DNA from: Pseudoprimorskyibacter sp.
Lineage (GTDB): Bacteria > Pseudomonadota > Alphaproteobacteria > Rhodobacterales > Rhodobacteraceae
Length of the DNA stretch: 35,710 nt
Assembly (NCBI GenBank): GCA_029251265.1
Contig: JAQXDR010000013.1
Location: forward strand, 1-35,710
Direction: 5' to 3'
Made by a program: the position numbers and the translations under genes. Positions 27,144-35,102 of the stretch are shown one piece after another. The notes under the pieces were generated by a model that worked only from the letters and a program-made list of their open reading frames with translations, did not search any database and had not been told where the DNA came from. Numbering within the stretch: the first letter of the stretch is position 1; each line of letters opens with the position of its first letter.

Positions 27144-28297
27144 ATAAAAACGCAGCATCCGATTTTCTGTCAACCAACCAGTTACTAAGCGTCTGGCGCA
27201 TCGTACCGTATTGGACGGCTGTTTTGATTGCGCCCCTGCCACTGCTTGGGCTCTATTTAGGAGGGCTATGGGTTTTAGCACCCCTGCTGGCGACATGGGT
27301 ATTCACGGCCCTGATCGACAAATCCGTCGGCTTGGACCTCACAAACGCCGATCCGAACACGGATCGTAGTCTTATTCGTGCCTATCAACGTGTTACATTG
27401 ATATGGGCCCCTTTACAGGCCGCAAGCTTATTTGGCACGCTGGCTCTGATCCCTTTTGCATCACATCTTGGAACATTGGAACTTGTTGGGCTGGCGATAG
27501 GCCTCGGGACGATGACGGGCACAATCGGCATCAATTTTTCCCACGAGTTAATGCATGTCGGACGCCGTTTCGAAAAAGGATTGGCGGACCTATTGCTGGC
27601 AATGACACTATATTCCCATTTCCGCAGCGAACATATGCTGGTACATCACCGATATGTCGGCACGCCCCGTGATCCTGTTACCGCCAGAAAAGGCGAGACC
27701 TTTTACCAGTTCTTTCCGCGCGTTTTGAAGCAATGCTATGCGTCGGCATTTCGCGCCGAAGCTCTGCTGTTGTCGCGACGCAATCGTAAGTGGTGGTATG
27801 TCAGCAATCCATTTTGGCGGTACTGGGGCCTGCAACTGTTTGCACTCGGGCTTGCGTACAGCTTGGCCGGCTGGGTTGGGCTCGCTGTATTTGTGGGGCA
27901 GGCATACATTGCAATAAGCCAACTGGAACTGGTGAATTACATAGAGCACTACGGTCTCACAAGGCTGTATTTGGGAGAGCGTCGTTACGAACATGTCCAA
28001 CCGCATCATAGCTGGAACGCAGCACAGCGCGCATCAAACTGGCTATTGATTAATCTGCAACGACATTCTGATCATCATCACAAGCCGGACAGACCCTTTC
28101 CGTTGTTGCAAACCCACCCGGAAACGACAGCACCACAATTGCCGCATGGGTATCCCGTGATGACGCTGATCGCGCTGGTCCCACCTTTGTGGAAACGAAC
28201 CATGGATCCGCGCGTCCGACGCTGGCGGGGCTATCATTATCCACAGATTACGGACTGGGACCTCTACAACAGACACGCAACGCCTTTGCCGCGCTAG
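27140..28297 (+). CDS. alkB: AlkB-type alkane 1-monooxygenase (integral-membrane diiron hydroxylase)
   Basis: A 385-aa membrane protein with about six hydrophobic segments and the full set of histidine boxes of AlkB-type hydroxylases. These are HELMH (135-139), EHMLVHHRYVGTP (164-176), NYIEHYGL (266-273) and LQRHSDHHH (306-314). Such enzymes hydroxylate terminal methyl groups of alkanes or related lipids with O2 and electrons from rubredoxin. No rubredoxin gene is nearby. The start overlaps mutY by ATGA, so it is translationally coupled to the glycosylase. A PaaX-type regulator follows 45 bp downstream. The substrate (n-alkane or other) is not determined. Confidence 0.92.
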   Translation: MNKNAASDFLSTNQLLSVWRIVPYWTAVLIAPLPLLGLYLGGLWVLAPLLATWVFTALIDKSVGLDLTNADPNTDRSLIRAYQRVTLIWAPLQAASLFGTLALIPFASHLGTLELVGLAIGLGTMTGTIGINFSHELMHVGRRFEKGLADLLLAMTLYSHFRSEHMLVHHRYVGTPRDPVTARKGETFYQFFPRVLKQCYASAFRAEALLLSRRNRKWWYVSNPFWRYWGLQLFALGLAYSLAGWVGLAVFVGQAYIAISQLELVNYIEHYGLTRLYLGERRYEHVQPHHSWNAAQRASNWLLINLQRHSDHHHKPDRPFPLLQTHPETTAPQLPHGYPVMTLIALVPPLWKRTMDPRVRRWRGYHYPQITDWDLYNRHATPLPR

Positions 28298-28342
28298 AAC
28301 TGTGTGCATTGAAACCTTTGACAAAGCACATATTGTAGAGAC

Positions 28343-29140
28343 ATGGACCCGCTTGCTCCAATCATAGACCGTTTGCATAGCGAAGGTCGGCCACGCGTGT
28401 GGTCGCTTGTCATGACAGTCTTTGGAGATAGCGTGCAACATCGCGGCGGGCGCATTGCAACAGCACGACTGGCGCGAATTCTAGGCCGTATAGGCATTGA
28501 AAGCGGTGCAATGCGAACAGCACTGTCGCGGTTGTCCCACGACGGCTGGGTCGAGAGCCAGCGGTCGGGGCGCACCAGTTCGTATATTCTAGGGATAAAA
28601 GGCCGTGACCAAATAGCCCCGGCGACGGCGCGCATTTACGCAGCCCCCAGACAGGGTCCTGTCAGCTCTTGGGTTTTTGAAACAACCGGTACAGGTATTT
28701 CAGTCGCAGGTGGCTTTGTCCGCCCAGGAAACACTGCATCCACAACCGCAAAATTCGCTATAATTGGGAGTTTATCACCGCAGCACCGGTCAGAAGTGAC
28801 CCAAAGCCTGACACCAGAGCACATCAGAGCACTCACCCGCCTGACAGAGGATCTTTCTGACATATCCAAAATGACGCAATTGTCGCCATTGGATGCACTC
28901 GCTGTCAGAACGTTACTGATCCATCGCTGGCGACGGCTTGTCTTGCGCTGGCCCGAAGCGCCAAATGAAATTCTGCCACAGAATCTTTCCGTGCTTTGCC
29001 CCCACCAGAGGGTCGCTGACGAATATACCCGCCTGTCGCCTCTTGCTGAAACGTGGCTGGACAGTTCAAATGATGATCTGGTCGCCATGCCAACGGCAAA
29101 CATTGACATAGATAATCGCTTTACAGCGTCCCCCCCTTGA
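28343..29140 (+). CDS. PaaX-family transcriptional regulator
   Basis: A 265-aa protein of the PaaX group. The N-terminal winged-helix region covers about 1-90: RVWSLVMTVFGDSVQHRGGRI and GIESGAMRTALSRLSHDGWVES are typical of PaaX repressors. LALRTLLIHRWRR-like text (AVRTLLIHRWRRLVLRWPE, about 195-213) marks the C-terminal domain. PaaX represses phenylacetate degradation in E. coli through phenylacetyl-CoA. No paa genes are in the window, so a different regulon is likely. It lies downstream of alkB on the same strand; a TTGAAA-N16-TATTGT promoter-like pair lies just before it. Regulation of alkB is possible but only by proximity. Confidence 0.85.
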   Translation: MDPLAPIIDRLHSEGRPRVWSLVMTVFGDSVQHRGGRIATARLARILGRIGIESGAMRTALSRLSHDGWVESQRSGRTSSYILGIKGRDQIAPATARIYAAPRQGPVSSWVFETTGTGISVAGGFVRPGNTASTTAKFAIIGSLSPQHRSEVTQSLTPEHIRALTRLTEDLSDISKMTQLSPLDALAVRTLLIHRWRRLVLRWPEAPNEILPQNLSVLCPHQRVADEYTRLSPLAETWLDSSNDDLVAMPTANIDIDNRFTASPP

Positions 29141-29171
29141 TTTGCGCAGTCTTACGCGCAACTCTTTTAGA

Positions 29172-29510
29172 ATGAACAGCCTTACACCGTTTCCAAACGA
29201 TCCGCTTTATGAACAGGTCGCTTTCCATAGAACCGAACTGTCTGTGATACTCATGCTCTACGGGCGCATGGTCGCCGCCGGAGAATGGCGGGACTACGGC
29301 ATCTCTTCGTTGCGCGATGTGGCAGTGTTTTCCATATTCCGCCGAACGGCCGAGAACCCGCTTTACCGTATCGAAAAGCGCCCAAAACTGCGTGGCAAAC
29401 AAGGTCAATACGCGGTGATCGGTATGGATGGGCAGGTCCTTAAGCGTGGCGCTGACCTGAAAACGGTCTTGCGCGTGCTGGAGCGCAAGCTGATCCGCGC
29501 CGTAAAATAG
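29172..29510 (+). CDS. DUF2794 family protein
   Basis: A 112-aa alphaproteobacterial protein of unknown function. The conserved family core is clear: VAFHRTELSVILMLYGRMVA, GEWRDYGISSLRDVAVFSIF, RRTAENPLYRIEKRPKLRG and a closing ERKLIRAVK. ATG 29172 matches the usual family start; a TTG 10 codons earlier is less likely. The gene follows PaaX by 31 bp and converges on polA. Confidence 0.92.
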   Translation: MNSLTPFPNDPLYEQVAFHRTELSVILMLYGRMVAAGEWRDYGISSLRDVAVFSIFRRTAENPLYRIEKRPKLRGKQGQYAVIGMDGQVLKRGADLKTVLRVLERKLIRAVK

Positions 29511-29525
29511 CAAGCTTGAGTAATC

Positions 29526-29546
29526 CCTCTGCGCGGACCGCAGAGG
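29526..29546. other. Perfect 8-bp hairpin between convergent DUF2794 and polA
   Basis: CCTCTGCG-CGGAC-CGCAGAGG. It lies 16 bp after the DUF2794 stop and 50 bp after the polA stop. There is no U tract on either strand. It may still mark the end of both transcripts. Confidence 0.45.
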
Positions 29547-29595
29547 CAGGCACGAGATCCGCGCAGCCTGCAAAGGTCCATGCCACTGCGCCAGT

Positions 29596-32397
29596 TCAGT
29601 GCGCTTCGGCCCAATTCAAGCCATGACCCGCATCCACCACCAATGGTACGTCCAAGCTTACAACTGGGTTTGCCGCCTGCTCCATGACCTCGCGCGCGAC
29701 GTCGCTTAGCCTGTCGACGGCGTCTTCGGCGACCTCGAACACCAGTTCGTCGTGCACCTGCAACAACATCTTGACAGGTAGCTCGGCAATGGCCGAGGGC
29801 ATGCGCACCATGGCGCGTCGAATGATATCGGCAGCTGTACCTTGGATCGGGGCATTGATGGCAGCACGTTTGGCAAACCCTGCCTTTGGTCCCTTGGCGT
29901 TGATTTCCGGGGTATGGATCACGCGGCCGAACAGGGTCTCTACACGGTTATGTTTGCGGGCAAATGCGACCGTTTCATCCATGTAGGTGCGTATCCCAGG
30001 GAACCGTTCAAAATATCGATCGATAAACCCCTGAGCGTCAGCCCGCGGAATGCGCAGATTTCGGGCCAGACCGAATCCCGAGATCCCGTAGATGACGCCA
30101 AAGTTGATCGCCTTGGCCTGTCGCCGCACATCGGCTGTCATTTCGTCCAAGGGGACACCAAACATTTCGGATGCAGTTGCTGCGTGAATGTCTTGTCCCT
30201 CACGGAAGGCATCTTTCAGAGCATCTATTCCAGCAATATGGGCAAGGATACGCAACTCAATCTGGCTGTAGTCAAGGCTGACCAGCCTGGTTCCTTCGGG
30301 CGCGACAAAGGCCTCTCTGATCCGGCGACCCTCTTCGGACCGAACCGGGATATTCTGCAAATTCGGGTCGGTTGAGGACAGTCGCCCGGTATTCGCACCC
30401 GCAATACTGTACGAGGTATGCACGCGCCCTGTCTCGGGGTGAATATGTTCTTGCAAGCTGTCGGTGTAGGTCGATTTCAGCTTTGCCAACTGCCGCCAGT
30501 CCAGCACGCGTCCGGGCAGGTCGTGTTCGGTGGCGAGATCCTCAAGAATATCGGCGCCCGTTGCATAGGCACCGGTCTTGCCCTTTTTGCCGCCGGGCAA
30601 AGACATCTTGTCAAACAAGATTGTCCCCAACTGTTTGGGGCTTCCAACATTAAAGGTCTCACCCGCCAAATCATGAATCTCGGCCTCCAAAGCCGCCATT
30701 TTCTGGGCAAAGGCATTCGACATCCGGCTCAGCGTATCGCGATCCACCTTGATGCCATGCATCTCCATCGTAGACAAAACAGGGATCATGGGGCGTTCCA
30801 AACCCTCGTAAACGCGGGTCACGCTAACCTGATGCAATTGAGGTTTGAACATCAACCATAGGCGCAGCGTGACATCCGCATCCTCGGCCGCATACCGTGT
30901 TGCTATATCAATCGGCACACGGTCAAACGTGATTTGGCTTTTGCCGGTGCCAATCAGCTCTTTTATCGGGATGCAGGTGTGTCCTAGGTACCGATCAGCC
31001 AGATAGTCCATGCCATGCCCATGTTCCCCGCCATGTAAGGCATAAGACATCAGCATTGTGTCATCTACAGTTGCCACATCCACCCCATACCGGCGCAAAA
31101 TCTTGACGTCATATTTTATATTCTGTCCGATCTTGAGCGTGGCAGGATCCTCTAGCATGGGACGAAGGACATCCAGCGCGGCATCAACCGATATCTGTCC
31201 ATCGGCCAGACTGGTATCGCCGAAAAGATCATCATTGGCATCCGACCGATGGATGAGCGGCACATAGGCCGCTTTGCCGGGATGGATACACAGCGACACG
31301 CCAACCAGATCGGCCCGCATTTCATCCAGACCCGTGGTTTCGGTATCAACCGCGACATGGCCAATCCATTGCGCCTCATCGACCCACGACTGAAGCGTGG
31401 CTTGGTCGCGAATACAGACATACCCATCTGGTACAATTGGCGGTAATTTCGGAGCATCCGATGGCGCGTCAGCCATATCACTGGCGGCCTCGGGCATGGG
31501 CGGCATTTCAGCATTCATCGCCTCGGCAACCCGGCGGGTCAGGCTGCGAAACTCCATTTCTGCCAAAAAGCCCAGCAGAGGATCAGGATTGGGGTCACGT
31601 ACCTCTAACTCATCCAGAGTGAAGTCTAGCGACATACCACAATCGAGCTGTACAAGCTGTTTGGACAGCTCGATCTGCGCGCGGTGGTCAATAAGGGTCT
31701 GGCGGCGCTTGGGCTGCTTTACTTCCGATGCGCGGTCCAAAAGTTCTGTGAGAGAGCCATATTCATTGATCAGCAACGCGGCGGTCTTGATCCCTATGCC
31801 TGGCGCACCGGGGACATTGTCAACACTGTCTCCAGCCAAGGCCTGTACATCAACCACCCGATCCGGCCCCACACCGAACTTCTCGACCACACCATCACTG
31901 TCAATACGTTTGTTTTTCATCGCGTCCAGCATTTCGACGCCACCACCGACAAGCTGCATAAGGTCTTTATCGCTGCTGATGATCGTCACACGCCCGCCGG
32001 CGTCGCGGGCCTGACATGCGAGGGTCGCGATGATGTCATCAGCCTCAAATCCTTGGATTTCTTTACAGGCGATGTTAAACGCCTCAGTCGCACGGCGCGT
32101 CAGGGGAAATTGTGGCACCAAATCTTCGGGTGCGGGTGGGCGGTTGGCCTTATACAAATCATACAGATCATTGCGAAAAGATTTTCCGGAATGATCAAAG
32201 ATGACGGCCACATGCGTCGGGGCGTCAGGCCCGGTATTGCCCTCCACATATCGCTGTAACATGTTGCAAAAACCGGCAACAGCCCCAACCGGCAGCCCAT
32301 CTGATTTGCGCGTCAGCGGTGGTAGAGCGTGATATGCACGAAAGATAAACGCCGATCCATCGATCAGATGCAAGTGACAGCCTTTGCCGAACGCCAT
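29596..32397 (-). CDS. polA: DNA polymerase I
   Basis: A 933-aa repair and Okazaki-fragment polymerase with all three domains. The 5'-3' exonuclease spans about 1-290 (LIDGSAFIFRAYHALPPL, QGFEADDIIATLA, SSDKDLMQLV, GDSVDNVPGAPGIGIKTA). The 3'-5' proofreading domain begins near 345 with intact Asp351/Glu353 (VDTETTGL), so proofreading is expected. The polymerase domain fills about 555-933, with LVSLDYSQIELRILAHIAG (motif A), RRQAKAINFGVIYGISGFGL (motif B) and LQVHDELVFEV (motif C). ATG 32397 has AGGAGAG upstream. The gene appears to be transcribed alone. Confidence 0.97.
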   Translation of the reverse strand: MAFGKGCHLHLIDGSAFIFRAYHALPPLTRKSDGLPVGAVAGFCNMLQRYVEGNTGPDAPTHVAVIFDHSGKSFRNDLYDLYKANRPPAPEDLVPQFPLTRRATEAFNIACKEIQGFEADDIIATLACQARDAGGRVTIISSDKDLMQLVGGGVEMLDAMKNKRIDSDGVVEKFGVGPDRVVDVQALAGDSVDNVPGAPGIGIKTAALLINEYGSLTELLDRASEVKQPKRRQTLIDHRAQIELSKQLVQLDCGMSLDFTLDELEVRDPNPDPLLGFLAEMEFRSLTRRVAEAMNAEMPPMPEAASDMADAPSDAPKLPPIVPDGYVCIRDQATLQSWVDEAQWIGHVAVDTETTGLDEMRADLVGVSLCIHPGKAAYVPLIHRSDANDDLFGDTSLADGQISVDAALDVLRPMLEDPATLKIGQNIKYDVKILRRYGVDVATVDDTMLMSYALHGGEHGHGMDYLADRYLGHTCIPIKELIGTGKSQITFDRVPIDIATRYAAEDADVTLRLWLMFKPQLHQVSVTRVYEGLERPMIPVLSTMEMHGIKVDRDTLSRMSNAFAQKMAALEAEIHDLAGETFNVGSPKQLGTILFDKMSLPGGKKGKTGAYATGADILEDLATEHDLPGRVLDWRQLAKLKSTYTDSLQEHIHPETGRVHTSYSIAGANTGRLSSTDPNLQNIPVRSEEGRRIREAFVAPEGTRLVSLDYSQIELRILAHIAGIDALKDAFREGQDIHAATASEMFGVPLDEMTADVRRQAKAINFGVIYGISGFGLARNLRIPRADAQGFIDRYFERFPGIRTYMDETVAFARKHNRVETLFGRVIHTPEINAKGPKAGFAKRAAINAPIQGTAADIIRRAMVRMPSAIAELPVKMLLQVHDELVFEVAEDAVDRLSDVAREVMEQAANPVVSLDVPLVVDAGHGLNWAEAH

Positions 32398-32534
32398 GAG
32401 TGCTCTCCTTTGGTTTGGGGATGTTGTGGCATGATCTCAAATGGACAGCCAGCCTGAGCTGTGTACGTGAGATCAAGCACATGGACGTCTTTCGGGCAAT
32501 AACTCGAACGGCAATCGTGGCGCCGTTCATCAGG

Positions 32535-33143
32535 TTAGGGTGCCAACCCTACCCGCCCTTTGGTTCGACCAACGACAAAAATCACCAAGCCGCCAATAGC
32601 AAACGCCACTAACAGACCAATGATGTAGGCTGAAACGCCCAAAATACCAATATCCGTGGGATCCAGAAAGAAATATGGGAAGGTGCCGTCCGCCAGCCCC
32701 CGCAGCATGGCGTAGATGCAATAGACCAGCGGCAGCACCAGCCAAAGCAGCACATCACCCACACGCAGGTCACCCGATCCAAAGATCAGCCAGAGTGCCG
32801 CATATGCAATGGGAATCACCGTGTGCAACATGGCATCTACCCAGATTTCGGCGCCTTGGTTGTCTGCTGTGGCCGCCAAAAGAACGTGGTAGACGATACC
32901 GATTGCCACAATTGTCAGCAATAGCGCACCCTCGATCCGCGGGCTTAGCGGGCCTTGCAAAAGAAACCGGACTGCCCAAACTCCGACGAGAAAATTACCC
33001 CAAATCGTAAAGTACCTGAAAAGCCGCCATGCTGCTGCGCCAACACCTTCGCCATGTTCTGCCATGGTCAGGTTGAACCGCATCAAAAAGGTTGCCAAGA
33101 CGGCTATAGCAAGGCACCCAACCAGTCCTTTGTGCGCAGTCAT
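32535..33143 (-). CDS. Pr6Pr family membrane protein
   Basis: A 202-aa integral-membrane protein with six predicted helices, at about 5-25, 40-62, 72-92, 105-125, 130-150 and 168-193. RLFRYFTIWGNFLVGVWAVRF and GIVYHVLLAA are typical of the Pr6Pr (FAR-17a/AIG1-like) family. WVDAMLHTVIPIAYAALWLIFG and YFFLDPTDIG are further family segments. The function in bacteria is unknown. Its ATG overlaps the zinc-finger protein stop as ATGA, so the two are coupled. The stop lies 137 bp before polA. Confidence 0.85.
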   Translation of the reverse strand: MTAHKGLVGCLAIAVLATFLMRFNLTMAEHGEGVGAAAWRLFRYFTIWGNFLVGVWAVRFLLQGPLSPRIEGALLLTIVAIGIVYHVLLAATADNQGAEIWVDAMLHTVIPIAYAALWLIFGSGDLRVGDVLLWLVLPLVYCIYAMLRGLADGTFPYFFLDPTDIGILGVSAYIIGLLVAFAIGGLVIFVVGRTKGRVGLAP

Positions 33144-33316
33144 TGCTCAGATCCGCGGCGCAGAATATAGCGCGCATCACAATAAGGGCATTCCACCCAC
33201 CCAGTATCAGCTGGAATTTGCAACCAAACGCGGGGATGCCCGAGGGCGCCTTCTCCGCCATCACAGGCAATGCGGTCCCGGTCGACAACCCGGGTCTCAG
33301 GTGCTTGTGTGATCAT
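33140..33316 (-). CDS. CHCC zinc-finger domain protein (NDUFS6-like), 58 aa
   Basis: A 58-aa protein, easily missed because of its size. The zinc-binding residues are Cys18, His27, Cys43 and Cys46: Cys-X8-His-X15-Cys-X2-Cys, in IACDGGEGALGHPRVWLQ and WVECPYCDARYILR. This is the zf-CHCC family, whose mitochondrial relative NDUFS6 is an accessory subunit of respiratory complex I. A complex I role is suggested by family and not shown here; no nuo genes are in the window. ATG 33316 is the only start that gives the typical N-terminus. Its TGA overlaps the Pr6Pr gene ATG by 4 bp. It diverges from the ABC ATPase. Confidence 0.92.
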   Translation of the reverse strand: MITQAPETRVVDRDRIACDGGEGALGHPRVWLQIPADTGWVECPYCDARYILRRGSEQ

Positions 33317-33389
33317 GTCCGACGTTTCCTTTCGGCTCTGTCTATCTTAGAACGTTATAACCAAGGAACCCGCAGGAGCAAACACTACG

Positions 33390-34328
33390 ATGCAGCCGGC
33401 TCTAAACATTTCAAAGTTGCACAAGACCTACACCGCAAGCAAAGGTACCGCATCTAAAATAGCCCTGAACGGCGTAGATTTACAGGTACGCAGGGGTTCG
33501 ATCTTTGGTCTTTTGGGACCGAATGGCGCAGGCAAATCCACCTTGATCAATATTTTGGCAGGACTGGTGCGGAAAAGTAGCGGCACTGTACAAATTTGGG
33601 GCTGGGACCAGGATGTCAATCCGCGCCAAAGCCGTGCTGCCATAGGGGTTATGCCACAAGAGCTAAATCTTGATCCTTTTTTTTCACCTGCTGCCGCGCT
33701 AGAAACACAGGCAGGGCTGTACGGGGTAGCCCGTGCAGATCGCCAAACAGCAGAAATCCTAGAAATTGTCGGGCTGGCTGACAAAGCCAATGCCTATGCC
33801 AGAACCTTGTCTGGCGGTATGCGGCGCAGGCTTTTGTTGGCCAAAGCTCTTGTTCACAACCCGCATGTCCTTGTGTTGGATGAACCAACAGCAGGCGTCG
33901 ATATTGAATTGCGCCAAATGCTGTGGGAAAACGTGCGCATGTTGAACCGCGAACGCGGGATGACCGTTATCCTCACCACACATTACCTGGAAGAAGCCGA
34001 AGAGATGTGTGACGAGATTGCAATCATCGACAATGGACAAAAAATCGCACAAGACAGCACAACAAATCTTTTGGATCAGTTGGATGGACGGGTGATGGTG
34101 GTTCAACCATCAGCAGCGCCAACATCTATTCCCACATTGCCCAACATCACCGTCGAACATCGCACTGATGGCAGTTTGGCTTTTGCATACCAAGCGCGAC
34201 AGACTTCTGCAGATCAGGTAATTGATGCGGTTCGGCAATCTGGGATAGGAATCGCTGACATCAGAACCGAACAAGCCCGCTTAGAAGATGTTTTTCTTGC
34301 ACTCACTGCCAAACGACCGATTAAATAG
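33390..34328 (+). CDS. ABC transporter ATP-binding protein (ABC-2 exporter type)
   Basis: A 312-aa ATPase subunit of an ABC-2-type exporter, like YadG. Walker A is GPNGAGKST (43-51), the Q-loop is VMPQELNLDP, the signature is LSGGM (139-143), Walker B is VLVLDEPTAGVD, and the switch His is in ILTTHYLEEAEEMCDEIA. The C-terminal domain (about 225-312) is the usual regulatory tail, ending RLEDVFLAL. AGGAG lies 11 bases before the ATG. Relatives have the permease gene directly downstream, but here none follows: the next 775 bp have no gene and then IS debris begins. The subunit may therefore be orphaned. Confidence 0.93.
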   Translation: MQPALNISKLHKTYTASKGTASKIALNGVDLQVRRGSIFGLLGPNGAGKSTLINILAGLVRKSSGTVQIWGWDQDVNPRQSRAAIGVMPQELNLDPFFSPAAALETQAGLYGVARADRQTAEILEIVGLADKANAYARTLSGGMRRRLLLAKALVHNPHVLVLDEPTAGVDIELRQMLWENVRMLNRERGMTVILTTHYLEEAEEMCDEIAIIDNGQKIAQDSTTNLLDQLDGRVMVVQPSAAPTSIPTLPNITVEHRTDGSLAFAYQARQTSADQVIDAVRQSGIGIADIRTEQARLEDVFLALTAKRPIK

Positions 34329-34795
34329 AAGGCTAAAAATCAGAACCACCAACCACACATTTTGCAGGTTAACCCCACGCACAGTATACATTGCAGCTAC
34401 TAAGACGGTCGCTGACACCAATTAAGTTTCTAAGATCCCTCACGACCTGTCCGAGCGTCCTGTGACTTTGGGAAATTTAAATTTCTCATTTACTGCTGTT
34501 TCGTGAACTTAGACATCAAATGACATCAGGTATTCGATATGCGCACAAATTAAGCCCCCACGGCACTAGTGAAATATTTCTCACCATTACATATACTTAA
34601 CCATGAAAGACAAATGTAAAAAAGAACCCATCCAAACAAAGTTAAAATTGGATTTCTTGCGACGTTTCCAAAAAAGTTGACGTTTATCCATCTAAATATT
34701 GGTTTCATAATAAGGGCCTGCTGAACCAGCCCTCACAGCACCACTTAGAGTAATCTATTTGTCTACCATTGATAGTAGGCACTGTGCGGCACTCT
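34329..34795. other. AT-rich spacer after the ABC ATPase, no gene found
   Basis: 467 bp with visibly lower GC than the flanking genes. It contains a 14-bp perfect palindrome GAAATTTAAATTTC (34472-34485), a partial GGGC/GCCC hairpin near 34710-34730 and a 25-aa basic ORF (34603-34680) that has no ribosome-binding site. No trace of an ABC permease is readable. It looks like decayed or foreign sequence. Confidence 0.55.
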
Positions 34796-34855
34796 ATGAG
34801 CGGACGTAAGAAGCGGTTTTGGTCGGATAATGAAAAGCACGCGATTTGTGGTCAG
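34796..34855 (+). pseudogene. IS66-family tnpA N-terminal fragment
   Basis: ATG 34796 opens MSGRKKRFWSDNEKHAICGQ, the start of the IS66-family accessory protein TnpA (usual start MSGRKKRFW followed by a D/E-EKR-IC stretch). Family resemblance stops after about 20 codons, where sequence changes abruptly near 34852. It is a truncated remnant, not a working element. Confidence 0.65.
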
Positions 34856-35101
34856 GCCGCCGCCACCTCCGCCAAGTGCTTTTCAAGCTCTTCCATCGTC
34901 ATTGCGGCTTGGTCAACTCTATTCAGCTCCTGACCCGGCCCCACATTAGGCCCCTCAAACGTGAACCCGGCAAGTCCGCCACTATCAAGGACGCGATCAT
35001 CATTCAGACTGCTTCCACCTTCTACGGTAAGGAATGTTGTCGTCGTCAGAATGTCAACAGCACTGAGCAGCCGCAGTTTTGCCGACGGTTTTTTAGTTCT
35101 T
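34852..35101 (-). pseudogene. Unidentified ORF tail without a start codon
   Basis: The minus strand is open from beyond the IS3-type orfB end down to a TGA at 34852-34854. It reads a plausible C-terminus including SLNDDRVLDSGGLAGFTFEG, then AMTMEELEKHLAEVAAA. No ATG occurs before the last 16 codons. I do not recognise it. It is probably the 3' end of a gene cut by the IS3-type insertion. Part of the upper end may belong to the IS itself. Confidence 0.3.
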
Positions 35102-35102
35102 C

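Noticed and set aside
34603-34680. 25-aa basic ORF in the AT-rich spacer
   Set aside because: There is no ribosome-binding site and the composition just reflects AT-rich DNA.
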